This document shows, piece by piece, positions 36,599-45,643 of a stretch of 52,097 nucleotides of DNA. Origin of the DNA: Rossellomorea aquimaris TF-12 (GTDB taxonomy: Bacteria; Bacillota; Bacilli; Bacillales; Bacillaceae_B); assembly GCF_001648555.1 (NCBI RefSeq), contig NZ_LQXM01000018.1:1-52097 (forward strand), given 5' to 3'. Numbering within the stretch: the first letter of the stretch is position 1; each line of letters opens with the position of its first letter. A model generated the notes under the pieces. It saw only the letters and a list, made by a program, of their open reading frames with translations. It ran no database searches and had not been told where the DNA came from. The position numbers and the translations under genes were made by a program.

Positions 36599-37483
36599 TT
36601 ATTCTTTCATTCCGCTCATCGTCATGCCTTGTATGAAGTATTTTTGAGCGAAAAGATAGACGATTAAAATAGGTAAGACACTAATGACAACACCAGCCAT
36701 CATCAATCCCCAGTCGGTCCCCCACCGTCCTTGCAATAAGGAAAGTCCCAATGGCAAAGTAGCTAGTTCTTGGTTGCTAATCACAATCAAAGGCCAGAGG
36801 AAGTTGTTCCACGACTGCATGAAGGTAAAAATTCCAAGGGCCGCAAGCATCGGCTTGATTAACGGAAGACAAACGCGGTAAAAGACTTGGAAATGATTCG
36901 CACCATCCATGAAGGCCGCTTCCTCTAGTTCTCTTGGAATGCTCAGCATCGCCTGTCTCATCAGGAATGTTCCAAATACGGCGAACATGGTCGGAATGAT
37001 CAGACCTTGATACGAATCCAACCATCCGAACTGCTTGATTAGAATAAACTGTGGGATCATTGTAACTTGTGTAGGTACCATCATGGTGGCGAGGTATAAG
37101 AGGAACAGCTTATCCCGACCTCGGAACTGCATTCTTGCAAAGGCGTAAGCGGCCATCGAACTGAAAACCATTTGCCCGACTGTGGTCAACACCGCAACGA
37201 GAACCGAGTTCCACAAGAAGCGCATCATCGGAAACTGTTGAGTCACTTGCTCATAGTTTTGAGTCGTCGGTTGATTTGGGATGAGTTCAGGAGGCAGCAC
37301 CATTGTCGCGCCGTCCGGCTTTAAGGATGTCGAAACCATCCATAGAAACGGCACCAACATAATGAGAGCGCCTCCAATTAATAGTAAATAAAAAAGGGTT
37401 TGATTAAGGTTCGGGCGTCGCTTTGATTTTTTAGACTTTATGTTTTGATAAACCATAGCCTTGCTTGAGTTCTCCATAGCCAT
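36599..37483 (-). CDS. ABC sugar transporter permease (MalG type)
   Basis: 294 aa, six predicted membrane helices, with a basic cytoplasmic N-terminus (KSKKSKRRP). The EAA loop reads LEEAAFMDGANHFQVFYRVCLPLIKP, the contact point for the ATPase. The C-terminus ends GMTMSGMKE, typical of MalG/CUT1 second permeases. It starts 3 bases after the stop of the first permease gene, with a GGGGGG site inside the end of that gene, so the two are translated together. Confidence 0.92.
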   Translation of the reverse strand: MAMENSSKAMVYQNIKSKKSKRRPNLNQTLFYLLLIGGALIMLVPFLWMVSTSLKPDGATMVLPPELIPNQPTTQNYEQVTQQFPMMRFLWNSVLVAVLTTVGQMVFSSMAAYAFARMQFRGRDKLFLLYLATMMVPTQVTMIPQFILIKQFGWLDSYQGLIIPTMFAVFGTFLMRQAMLSIPRELEEAAFMDGANHFQVFYRVCLPLIKPMLAALGIFTFMQSWNNFLWPLIVISNQELATLPLGLSLLQGRWGTDWGLMMAGVVISVLPILIVYLFAQKYFIQGMTMSGMKE

Positions 37484-37486
37484 CGA

Positions 37487-38362
37487 TCAATTCGCCCCCC
37501 TATCCTGAATCTTCATTTGAATCCATGTAAATAGAAAAATGACTAAGAACAAGATCCAACTCATCGCAGATGCGTATCCCATCTCAAAATAGCGGAACGC
37601 GTGATTGTAAATATTCTGTACCATGACAACGGTTGAACCCCCTGGTCCTCCACCTGTCATAATCATCACTTGGTCAAATACCTGGAATGAATTGATTAAC
37701 GAAATAATCGTGACAAAGAACGTCGTCGGAGCCAGTAATGGAATGGTGATGTTCCACAACTTCTTCGCTTTTCCCGCCCCATCTATGGACGCAGCCTCGT
37801 AGAAAGATGGAGAAATATTTTGTAGTCCACCAAGGAACAAGACCATCACGAATCCAATATCCTTCCAAGCACTTGCAAGAATAATTCCAATCATCGCTGT
37901 AGTCGGATCATTCAACCATTGAGGGCCGCTGATTCCGATGACAGAAAGCGCATAGTTGATCAGACCGTATTCCGGGTTATACAACCATTTCCACACAAGG
38001 GAAACCGCAACCCAACTCGTTATAACCGGTAAAAAGAACGTAGCCCGAAAAAACGGTCGGAACTTCATTTGTTGGTTCAGCAGTAACGCACAAGCTAAAC
38101 CGAAGACTAATACTAAGGGGATATAGCCGAGAATAAAGAGAAACGTATTTCGGAAAGACACCCAGAAATCAGGATCCTGCATCAATCGTATGTAGTTCTC
38201 GACACCGTTAAATTCAATATCTCCAAGTAGATCCCAGTCAGTGAAGCTGATGACTAAAGAAGAAACGATCGGAGCTCCTATAAACGTCAAGAACCCTAAC
38301 AAGTTCGGCAGAAGAAAGATACAAAGCCAAAAGACTGTTTTTTTCTTCGTCATGCCTACCAC
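37487..38362 (-). CDS. ABC sugar transporter permease (MalF type)
   Basis: 291 aa, six predicted membrane helices. The EAA loop is YEAASIDGAGKAKKLWNITIPLLAPT. The N-terminus has LLPNLLGFLTFIGAPIVSSL, as in CUT1 first permeases. Start GTG 38362 has AGGGGG 9 bases upstream; ATG 38353 is also possible. It pairs with the downstream MalG-type permease and the binding protein. It follows the ROK regulator gene by 25 bases, so regulator and transporter are in one transcript. Confidence 0.9.
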   Translation of the reverse strand: MVGMTKKKTVFWLCIFLLPNLLGFLTFIGAPIVSSLVISFTDWDLLGDIEFNGVENYIRLMQDPDFWVSFRNTFLFILGYIPLVLVFGLACALLLNQQMKFRPFFRATFFLPVITSWVAVSLVWKWLYNPEYGLINYALSVIGISGPQWLNDPTTAMIGIILASAWKDIGFVMVLFLGGLQNISPSFYEAASIDGAGKAKKLWNITIPLLAPTTFFVTIISLINSFQVFDQVMIMTGGGPGGSTVVMVQNIYNHAFRYFEMGYASAMSWILFLVIFLFTWIQMKIQDRGAN

Positions 38363-38387
38363 AGGCTCCCACCCCCTCTCAACATTT

Positions 38388-39605
38388 TCATACGCCTGCT
38401 TTCATCTGCTGATAGATCGGTTCTTGGAATAGTTGATTGATAGCAAGTAATGCCCCTCCTGTAAACCAGGAGTCATCCTTCAAATGGGAAAACACGATGT
38501 CGGTTGAAATGTTCACTTTTTCAAAGAAATTATCGTGCGCAATCTCTAATACGTTCTCTTCGAACAAATGCTTATATTTGACTCCTTCTCCAACCATAAT
38601 GATCTTCTCAGGGTTCAACGTGTTGATCAGATTTCTCAACCCGTAGCCAAGGTGTGTGCCCATCTCTTTCATAAGCGAGATCGAAAGCTCGTCACCCGCC
38701 TCTGCTTCAGTGGCTACTTTTGAAAAATGATAATCCCTCTGTAATAGGTCTGATTTTGTATCCTCGAGTTCCCTCAGTTTATGCTTAAAGTAGAACTCTG
38801 ACGCGTACATCTCAAGGCAGCCTTTTTGACCACAGTGACAAGGATACCCCTCCATTACAAGGTTCGTGTGACCGAATTCCCCAGCGCCTCCTATGGCTCC
38901 GTAATAGATGTTACGTCCCATTACGACCGATAAGCCGAGTCCAGCCCCGATGGATACGACTAGAAAGTCGTGATCCTTCTGACCTCTCCCTTTCTCTAGC
39001 TCAGCGAGTGCGTATCCATTGATATTGTTATCCACAAACACCGGTACTTCAGGGAAATAGACCTTAATCATGGAAGTGATGGCGACATCCTCCCACCCCA
39101 ACATCGAAGAACGGATAATCTTCCCTTCGTTCCGGTTCACAATCCCAGATGAAAGGACGCCGATTCCTAATAGAAAAGAGAGATCTTTAGCTTCCTCAGA
39201 AAACATCCTTTTCACTTCCTGTTCAATCAACGACACGATCGTTTGCGCTGATGCTTTCTTCTCAAATGGCGTATACGTTTTTCGTAAAATGTCACCATTC
39301 ATGTTTGTAAGCGCTATCAAAATTTGCTCTTCTTCAATCTTAATACTGACGACATACCCATGGTCTTCGTTGAACTTAAGCAACTTCGCTTTCCTTCCAC
39401 CAGTAGACGTTGCTTCGCCAACCTCATAAATCAGATTCTGAGACTTCAACTCTTCCATGATGTACGACAGCGTGGAGATTCCCAGCTCACACTGTTTAGA
39501 AATTTCCGACCGGCTGATCGGCTGTTGATGGCGAATAATATTTAACACCTTAAAGCGATTGATCTCTTTAATGAGCTCCTTACTTCCCGTTCGTAAAGCT
39601 TTCAA
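38388..39605 (-). CDS. ROK-family transcriptional repressor (XylR type) of the cycloalternan locus
   Basis: 405 aa from TTG 39605, which has GAGGTG 6 bases upstream. The open frame extends to GTG 39674, but the likely promoter lies inside that extension, which argues against it. The N-terminal winged helix-turn-helix reads VLNIIRHQQPISRSEISKQC. The ROK sugar-kinase-like domain carries SIGAGLGLSVVMG, FGHTNL and the zinc cluster CHCGQKGCLEMYAS. The protein should sense a sugar and repress its own operon. A similar ROK gene heads the Listeria lmo0178-type cluster. Confidence 0.87.
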   Translation of the reverse strand: MKALRTGSKELIKEINRFKVLNIIRHQQPISRSEISKQCELGISTLSYIMEELKSQNLIYEVGEATSTGGRKAKLLKFNEDHGYVVSIKIEEEQILIALTNMNGDILRKTYTPFEKKASAQTIVSLIEQEVKRMFSEEAKDLSFLLGIGVLSSGIVNRNEGKIIRSSMLGWEDVAITSMIKVYFPEVPVFVDNNINGYALAELEKGRGQKDHDFLVVSIGAGLGLSVVMGRNIYYGAIGGAGEFGHTNLVMEGYPCHCGQKGCLEMYASEFYFKHKLRELEDTKSDLLQRDYHFSKVATEAEAGDELSISLMKEMGTHLGYGLRNLINTLNPEKIIMVGEGVKYKHLFEENVLEIAHDNFFEKVNISTDIVFSHLKDDSWFTGGALLAINQLFQEPIYQQMKAGV

Positions 39606-39653
39606 TTCCTTCACCTCGTCCTCGTTCCACTTACTTCTTTCAATGAACGAATT

Positions 39654-39694
39654 AAGTTTAACTTCAATATACACTAGTCCCTTTTAGAAAGCAA
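39654..39694 (-). promoter_or_regulatory. Promoter of the cycloalternan operon with a candidate operator
   Basis: TTGCTT (39694-39689), 17-base spacer, TATATT (39671-39666), then the palindrome AAGTTAAACTT (39664-39654) at the expected transcription start. The operator is a guess based on symmetry and position. Confidence 0.55.
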
Positions 39695-39841
39695 TCAGTT
39701 ATTTGAAAAATTCTGAATATTTTAGCGATGACGTTTAATGAACTGTACAATTAGAGCAAGCCCCCCTTATGAAATAGGCGTGACCTTTTGCTTCTGTAAA
39801 TAAGCTAAAGTAAGTCTAAACAATCAAGAGGAGCGATCGAT

Positions 39842-40064
39842 ATGCTGAAGAAGTTCGTGGATCCCCTTCCCAAAATGAAAACCATCCGCCCGACGAGTCA
39901 TATTCAGAATGTGCCCATGGAAGGATACGGTTCGTGATCGGCCTTGTGAGGTGACGCGGATTATTGTTCCGTTTGGTCCTTATGCTGGGTTGTTTGTGTT
40001 GCATTGTCATATTTTGGAGCATGAGGATTATGAGATGATGCGGCATTATGTAGTGATTAAATAA
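39842..40064 (+). pseudogene. Relic of a CotA-like multicopper oxidase (laccase), ends fused by an internal deletion
   Basis: The plus strand has AGAGGAG, then an ATG opening a frame MLKKFVDPLPKMKTIRP that resembles the CotA start (LEKFVDALP). It stops at 39935-39937. In another frame, from TGG at 39918 to TAA at 40064, it encodes WKDTVRDRPCEVTRIIVPFG and LHCHILEHEDYEMMRH. That is the C-terminal type-1/type-3 copper motif HCHxxxHxxxxM. About 430 middle codons are missing, joined out of frame. It is the only plus-strand gene trace near the groEL 3' end. Confidence 0.8.
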
Positions 40065-40195
40065 ATTGTGACACTGACTGTTTGACTAACTAAACAAGTC
40101 ATATTTTTAGAGAGAATAAAAGTTCCTTCCCCACCACTTAACATAGTGGGGCTCAGACATTTCCATAGATCAAACACTTTATTGAGCGCAAAAAA

Positions 40196-40222
40196 AGATG
40201 ACGAGCAAATGCTCGCCATCTT
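40196..40222 (-). terminator. groESL operon terminator
   Basis: On the minus strand AGATGGCGAGCA pairs with TGCTCGTCATCT (one mismatch), followed by TTTTTTT. It lies about 20 bases past the groEL stop codon. Just beyond it, at 40129-40151, is a decayed CCCCAC / GTGGGG palindrome related to those at 22.7 kb. Confidence 0.9.
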
Positions 40223-40232
40223 TTCATAGAAC

Positions 40233-41915
<1,683 letters not shown>

Positions 41916-41933
41916 TTATATACGTTCGTTTGA

Positions 41934-42221
41934 TTATTCGCCAACTACAGCTAGAATATCGCTATCACGAAGGATTAAATATTCTACGCCTTGGTATTTC
42001 ACTTCTGTACCAGCATATTTTGAGAAGATGATTCGATCGCCGACAGCAACCTCAAGAGCTACACGCTCACCGCTGTCAAGGACACGACCCGTACCTACAG
42101 CCATAACTTTACCTTCTTGTGGCTTTTCCTTTGCGGAATCAGGTAGTACAATACCGCTTGCTGTTTTTTCTTCTGACTCAACTAGCTCGATAACGACACG
42201 ATCACCTAGTGGTTTTAACAA
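41934..42221 (-). CDS. groES: Co-chaperonin GroES
   Basis: 95 aa beginning [16 protein letters not shown]. It includes the mobile loop [20 protein letters not shown] and [13 protein letters not shown] place the start at TTG 42221, which has AAGGAGG 9 bases upstream and gives the standard GroES N-terminus. A TTG at 42230 in the same frame abuts the ribosome-binding site and is unlikely. It caps the GroEL ring. First gene of the groESL operon, 54 bases before groEL. Confidence 0.97.
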   Translation of the reverse strand: MLKPLGDRVVIELVESEEKTASGIVLPDSAKEKPQEGKVMAVGTGRVLDSGERVALEVAVGDRIIFSKYAGTEVKYQGVEYLILRDSDILAVVGE

Positions 42222-42260
42222 GTGAAACAACCTCCTTGAAATTATGTAAAATGATATTTA

Positions 42261-42326
42261 TTAGCACTCCTACACAGTGAGTGCTAACACAACTATTATA
42301 TTAAATAATTCGTTTTCATTTTGCAA
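42261..42326 (-). promoter_or_regulatory. groESL promoter with CIRCE operator
   Basis: CIRCE is perfect: TTAGCACTC, nine bases, GAGTGCTAA (42261-42287), the HrcA repressor site. Just upstream on the minus strand is a promoter, TTGCAA (42326-42321), 17-base spacer, TAATAT (42303-42298); TATAAT offset by three bases is an alternative -10. HrcA-controlled heat-shock expression is expected. The rest of the gap to ydiL (42327-42775) shows no gene and no clear hairpin. Confidence 0.93.
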
Positions 42327-42775
42327 GAGTCCTGCTTGAAATTTTTTTCGTCATATTTCTCTTTTTTTCACACCCTCCTATCCTATGCCCTTATATTTTT
42401 GTTTATTCCTAATGTTAAAGGGCTGTTTTCTAAATGATTGTTGCTATTTAAGAAAAGATAGTGATTTTCGCTCCAATCAACTTACTCAGCGTTTATTTCT
42501 TTAAAAATCTGAAATAAATACAATGAACTTTTAGAAAACACTTTTCAAACTGAGAAGTGATTAATTTCAGCTTTGTACTAGAATCTCTGTTCTGTCACGA
42601 CTCACCATCCAGCACATACTAACTGACTGAGCCAAACTGAACTCATGTTATAAAGTAACAAAATCCACATCCAAAACCCCTTACATTTGAACACTTCCTC
42701 AATTCTTAGTAGAATTGTACAAGAGTCTGTTAGAAATGATAAATTGTTCGTTCTGATACAAAAGGAGATAAAACG

Positions 42776-43519
42776 TTGAAAAAACACTTTGGATTTATCT
42801 TAATTGCCTATATTGTTATGCAGTTGTCTAGCATAGTGGGGATTCCACTATTATATAAAATTGGTGGTGACGTACTCGGTCTGACAAATGACAGACTGGA
42901 TGAAATCGTCCCTGGTTACTGGCTCATCATCAGCTTTTCGTTAACTCTTCTTGTTGTATGGGGGATTTTAAGAAAGAGTGAAACAAGCACGCAGCTTGAA
43001 AGAACCTCTCCTCTCAACGCTGGGAGTTCAATCGTATGGGCTGTTGTGGGAATCTTTATGGCGTTTACGGCTCAAACCATTGCCGTGCAAATCGAATACG
43101 CCTTAGGCATTCAAATGGGCTCAGAGAATACCAAAATGATTATCGGGATTATTGAGAAGGTTCCATTATCCATGATGGTGGCTGCGATCATTGGTCCTAT
43201 TTTAGAGGAAATCGTTTTTCGAAAGATTATTTTCGGTGTCCTTTATGAGAAGATGAACTTCTTCTTTGCAGCACTCATCAGTTCCGTTATTTTTGCCCTT
43301 GCACATTTTGAGCCGGAGCATGTGATTCTTTATTCTGCTATGGGCTTTACATTCGCCTTCTTATATGTGAAAACGAAGCGAATCCTGGTTCCAATATTTG
43401 CTCATGTTGCCATGAATACAACAGTGGTTCTAATGCAATCTATTTATAAGGACGAAATTGAAAAAATGTTAAACGAAGCTGAAAAAATTCAAGGCTTTAT
43501 TGGAGGATTGTTTCTATGA
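42776..43519 (+). CDS. ydiL: CPBP-family intramembrane metalloprotease YdiL
   Basis: 247 aa, about 7-8 membrane helices. The CAAX-protease/bacteriocin-processing (Abi) motifs are present in order: EEIVFRK (EExxxR), FALAHF (FxxxH) and HVAMN (HxxxN). The start is TTG with AAAGGAG 7 bases upstream. In B. subtilis ydiL lies next to groES in the same divergent arrangement. The substrate is unknown. It overlaps ydiK by 4 bases (ATGA). Confidence 0.9.
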   Translation: MKKHFGFILIAYIVMQLSSIVGIPLLYKIGGDVLGLTNDRLDEIVPGYWLIISFSLTLLVVWGILRKSETSTQLERTSPLNAGSSIVWAVVGIFMAFTAQTIAVQIEYALGIQMGSENTKMIIGIIEKVPLSMMVAAIIGPILEEIVFRKIIFGVLYEKMNFFFAALISSVIFALAHFEPEHVILYSAMGFTFAFLYVKTKRILVPIFAHVAMNTTVVLMQSIYKDEIEKMLNEAEKIQGFIGGLFL

Positions 43520-43731
43520 GGAGATCACCGCTTTTCTCAGGAGTGATCTATCTCCTACTTGGGATACTATTCACATACATTGCCATAGGAAATGTACAGA
43601 AGGATGGTTGGGGATTTTTCACTTATATGCTTGTCTTTCTAGCTACCCTGGATTTCGGTTCAGGTTTAAGAATGGTCATGCTGCATTTTAAGCTTAAACA
43701 ACAACTCAATAATAAAAAAAATAAGGATTGA
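43516..43731 (+). CDS. ydiK: Small membrane protein YdiK (DUF4305)
   Basis: 71 aa with two hydrophobic segments (about 8-26 and 34-52) and a basic C-terminus. Its ATG overlaps the ydiL stop, so the two are translationally coupled. Position and size match B. subtilis YdiK. Function unknown. The last codons lie in a palindrome shared with the end of tatC. Confidence 0.82.
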   Translation: MRRSPLFSGVIYLLLGILFTYIAIGNVQKDGWGFFTYMLVFLATLDFGSGLRMVMLHFKLKQQLNNKKNKD

Positions 43732-43755
43732 TCTCTATGAGATCAATCCTTATTT
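43719..43755. terminator. Bidirectional terminator between ydiK and tatC
   Basis: AAATAAGGATTGATCTC pairs exactly with GAGATCAATCCTTATTT around TATGA. T-rich flanks occur on both sides. It overlaps the stop codons of both convergent genes, and both proteins therefore end in Asn-Lys-Asp. Confidence 0.9.
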
Positions 43756-44525
43756 ATATTTTCATACTGCTCCATTTCTAGCTTTTGTTCAGCTTCCAAT
43801 ACCTTTTTATAACCAATCTTTGAAATCCAAAGACTGATTTCATAGAGGATGAATAAAGGTACGGTTACCATTAAGTGAGACACAATGTCTGGCGGAGTGA
43901 TAAGAGCAGCTATTACTAATAATAAGAAATAAGCTCCTTTTCTCATCTTACTCATCAGCATTGGAGTAATTATTCCTAACCTGGTCAGAAATAGCATCGC
44001 TACTGGTAATTGAAAGAGAAAACCAAATGGAATGGTGATTTGAAATAAGAAATGAAAGTATTCATTTATTCCAATAACTTGTTGAATATCTAAGTTGGTT
44101 GATAATCCCATCATAAACTTCACAATGTATGGAAACAGAATAAAATAAGAAAATGACAATCCACCTAAAAATAATAGAAGAGAGATGGGAATATAGCTTA
44201 ACGTTACCTTTCTCTCTTTATCAAGTAAGCCTGGACTTACGAACGACCATACTTGAAATAGAATAACTGGTGATGTCATGATTAAAGCAATGAACATGAT
44301 CATTTCCATATAGATCTTGAGAGGATCTGTGATACGAAAGGCGTTCATTGTTAATTCTTTCGCTTCATCCGCATGCTGCAAATATCGAATTAACGGTTCG
44401 GCAAGAAAGAAGCTTACTACAACCGCTAACAAGAAGAAAACGACTACAAACATGAGTCGTTTTTGCAATTCTCCTATATGTTCATAAACTGTCATGTCTC
44501 TTTGACTTTGACTCATGGAATTCAT
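43743..44525 (-). CDS. tatC: Sec-independent protein translocase TatC
   Basis: 260 aa with six membrane helices. Conserved features are the cytoplasmic HIGELQKRL near the N-terminus, the first-loop FxxFxPGL-type sequence VWSFVSPGLLDKER and the ITPPDIVSH motif before helix 5-6. It recognises twin-arginine signal peptides and works with TatA, encoded just upstream. ATG 44525 is used; ATG 44516 has better ribosome-binding-site spacing and is equally possible. It corresponds to B. subtilis tatCy. Confidence 0.93.
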   Translation of the reverse strand: MNSMSQSQRDMTVYEHIGELQKRLMFVVVFFLLAVVVSFFLAEPLIRYLQHADEAKELTMNAFRITDPLKIYMEMIMFIALIMTSPVILFQVWSFVSPGLLDKERKVTLSYIPISLLLFLGGLSFSYFILFPYIVKFMMGLSTNLDIQQVIGINEYFHFLFQITIPFGFLFQLPVAMLFLTRLGIITPMLMSKMRKGAYFLLLVIAALITPPDIVSHLMVTVPLFILYEISLWISKIGYKKVLEAEQKLEMEQYENINKD

Positions 44526-44531
44526 CCTACC

Positions 44532-44702
44532 TTACTTAGCATTTTTGCTTTTATCGTCTTCATCATCTGCTAAGCCTTTTGTTGCATTTTTAAACTCACG
44601 TAATGTATTTCCAAACGCTTTCCCTAACTCTGGTAATTTCTTAGGACCAAAGATAAGTATAGCAACAATTGCGATTAATACGAGGCTACCTGGACCTGGC
44701 AT
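44532..44702 (-). CDS. tatA: Twin-arginine translocase subunit TatA
   Basis: 56 aa starting MPGPGSLVLIAIVAILIFGP. One transmembrane helix is followed by the FGPKKLPELGKAFG hinge and amphipathic helix, then an acidic tail (ADDEDDKSKNAK). All are TatA hallmarks. AGGAGG lies before the ATG at 44702. It ends 6 bases before tatC and forms the pore component of a minimal TatA-TatC system, equivalent to TatAy of B. subtilis. Confidence 0.93.
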   Translation of the reverse strand: MPGPGSLVLIAIVAILIFGPKKLPELGKAFGNTLREFKNATKGLADDEDDKSKNAK

Positions 44703-44756
44703 AATGAGACACCTCCTCTTTTACAATACTATCATAACGTAAACAAGCATATTTTT

Positions 44757-45434
44757 CTATTCCGATATCATTCCATCTTGTGACATTTCCGTGTCATCCT
44801 CAGAATAATGCTTTAAAAAGTATACAAGGGACTGAAGTTCTACGGCTAGATCAATGTGGTGGACACGAATGTGATCCGGCACCGTTAATCTGGCAGGTGT
44901 AAAATTAAGAATTCCCTTTATGTTAGAGGAAACTAATCGGTCTGTGATATTCTGAGCAGAAGATGCCGGAACCGTTAAGATCGCTACTTCAATATCATGC
45001 CCCTCCAACTTCTTCTCTAAATCATCCAAGTGAAAAACAGGTACCTCACCAATATGGCTGCCAACCTTATCAGTATCTACCTCAAATGCCATTTCAATCT
45101 TGGTATTATTGTTTTTAATAAAATTATAATGAAGAAAGGCTGTCCCTAAATTTCCAACTCCTATTAACACTACCTTTGTCAAGGCATCCTGATCTAACGT
45201 CTTTCTGAAAAAAGAGAGAAGGTAATTTACATTATAGCCATATCCCTTTTTACCTAACGCTCCAAAATAAGAAAAGTCTCTTCGTATGGTTGCAGAATCT
45301 ACTTTTACGGCTTCACTTAATTCTTTTGATGAAACCCTCTGCTTACCCGACGAGGACAAATTTTTAATAAAGCGATAATACAGCGGTAGGCGCTTCGCTG
45401 TTGCCTGTGGAATTTTCGTTGTATCCTGATTCAT
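44757..45434 (-). CDS. rex: Redox-sensing transcriptional repressor Rex
   Basis: 225 aa from ATG 45434, which has GGGGG 8 bases upstream; a GTG at 45449 is in frame but poorly placed. The winged helix contains [15 protein letters not shown] and [25 protein letters not shown]. The Rossmann NADH-binding motif is [11 protein letters not shown]. It senses the NADH/NAD ratio and represses fermentative and respiratory genes. Gene order rex-tatA-tatC matches B. subtilis. Confidence 0.96.
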   Translation of the reverse strand: MNQDTTKIPQATAKRLPLYYRFIKNLSSSGKQRVSSKELSEAVKVDSATIRRDFSYFGALGKKGYGYNVNYLLSFFRKTLDQDALTKVVLIGVGNLGTAFLHYNFIKNNNTKIEMAFEVDTDKVGSHIGEVPVFHLDDLEKKLEGHDIEVAILTVPASSAQNITDRLVSSNIKGILNFTPARLTVPDHIRVHHIDLAVELQSLVYFLKHYSEDDTEMSQDGMISE

Positions 45435-45532
45435 TTCGTATTCCCCCACATCTATTTAAAACCTATTACGGGTAATGTCTTGATAACGCTTCCAAAATGT
45501 CTAGGTCATTTTGTCTTTCCTTCTCATCATAC

Positions 45533-45561
45533 ACTATATTTTACCCCAAGTGTATGAACAA
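45533..45561 (-). promoter_or_regulatory. Promoter of rex
   Basis: TTGTTC (45561-45556), 17-base spacer, TATAGT (45538-45533), about 100 bases before the rex start. I see no clear Rex operator of the TTGTGAAA-type palindrome. Confidence 0.55.
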
Positions 45562-45586
45562 TAATTGTCTTCCTACACCTGATTTA

Positions 45587-45616
45587 TTGTCACCTTCCAC
45601 CTAAATACGGTACACT
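45587..45616 (+). promoter_or_regulatory. Promoter of ydiF
   Basis: TTGTCA (45587-45592), 18-base spacer, TACACT (45611-45616), 28 bases before the ydiF ATG. Confidence 0.65.
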
Positions 45617-45643
45617 ATCACTAGGAAATAGAGGTGAAACGTC

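Noticed and set aside
39816..40046. 76-codon minus-strand frame
   Set aside because: It is the complement of the laccase relic read on the plus strand, which explains the sequence fully.
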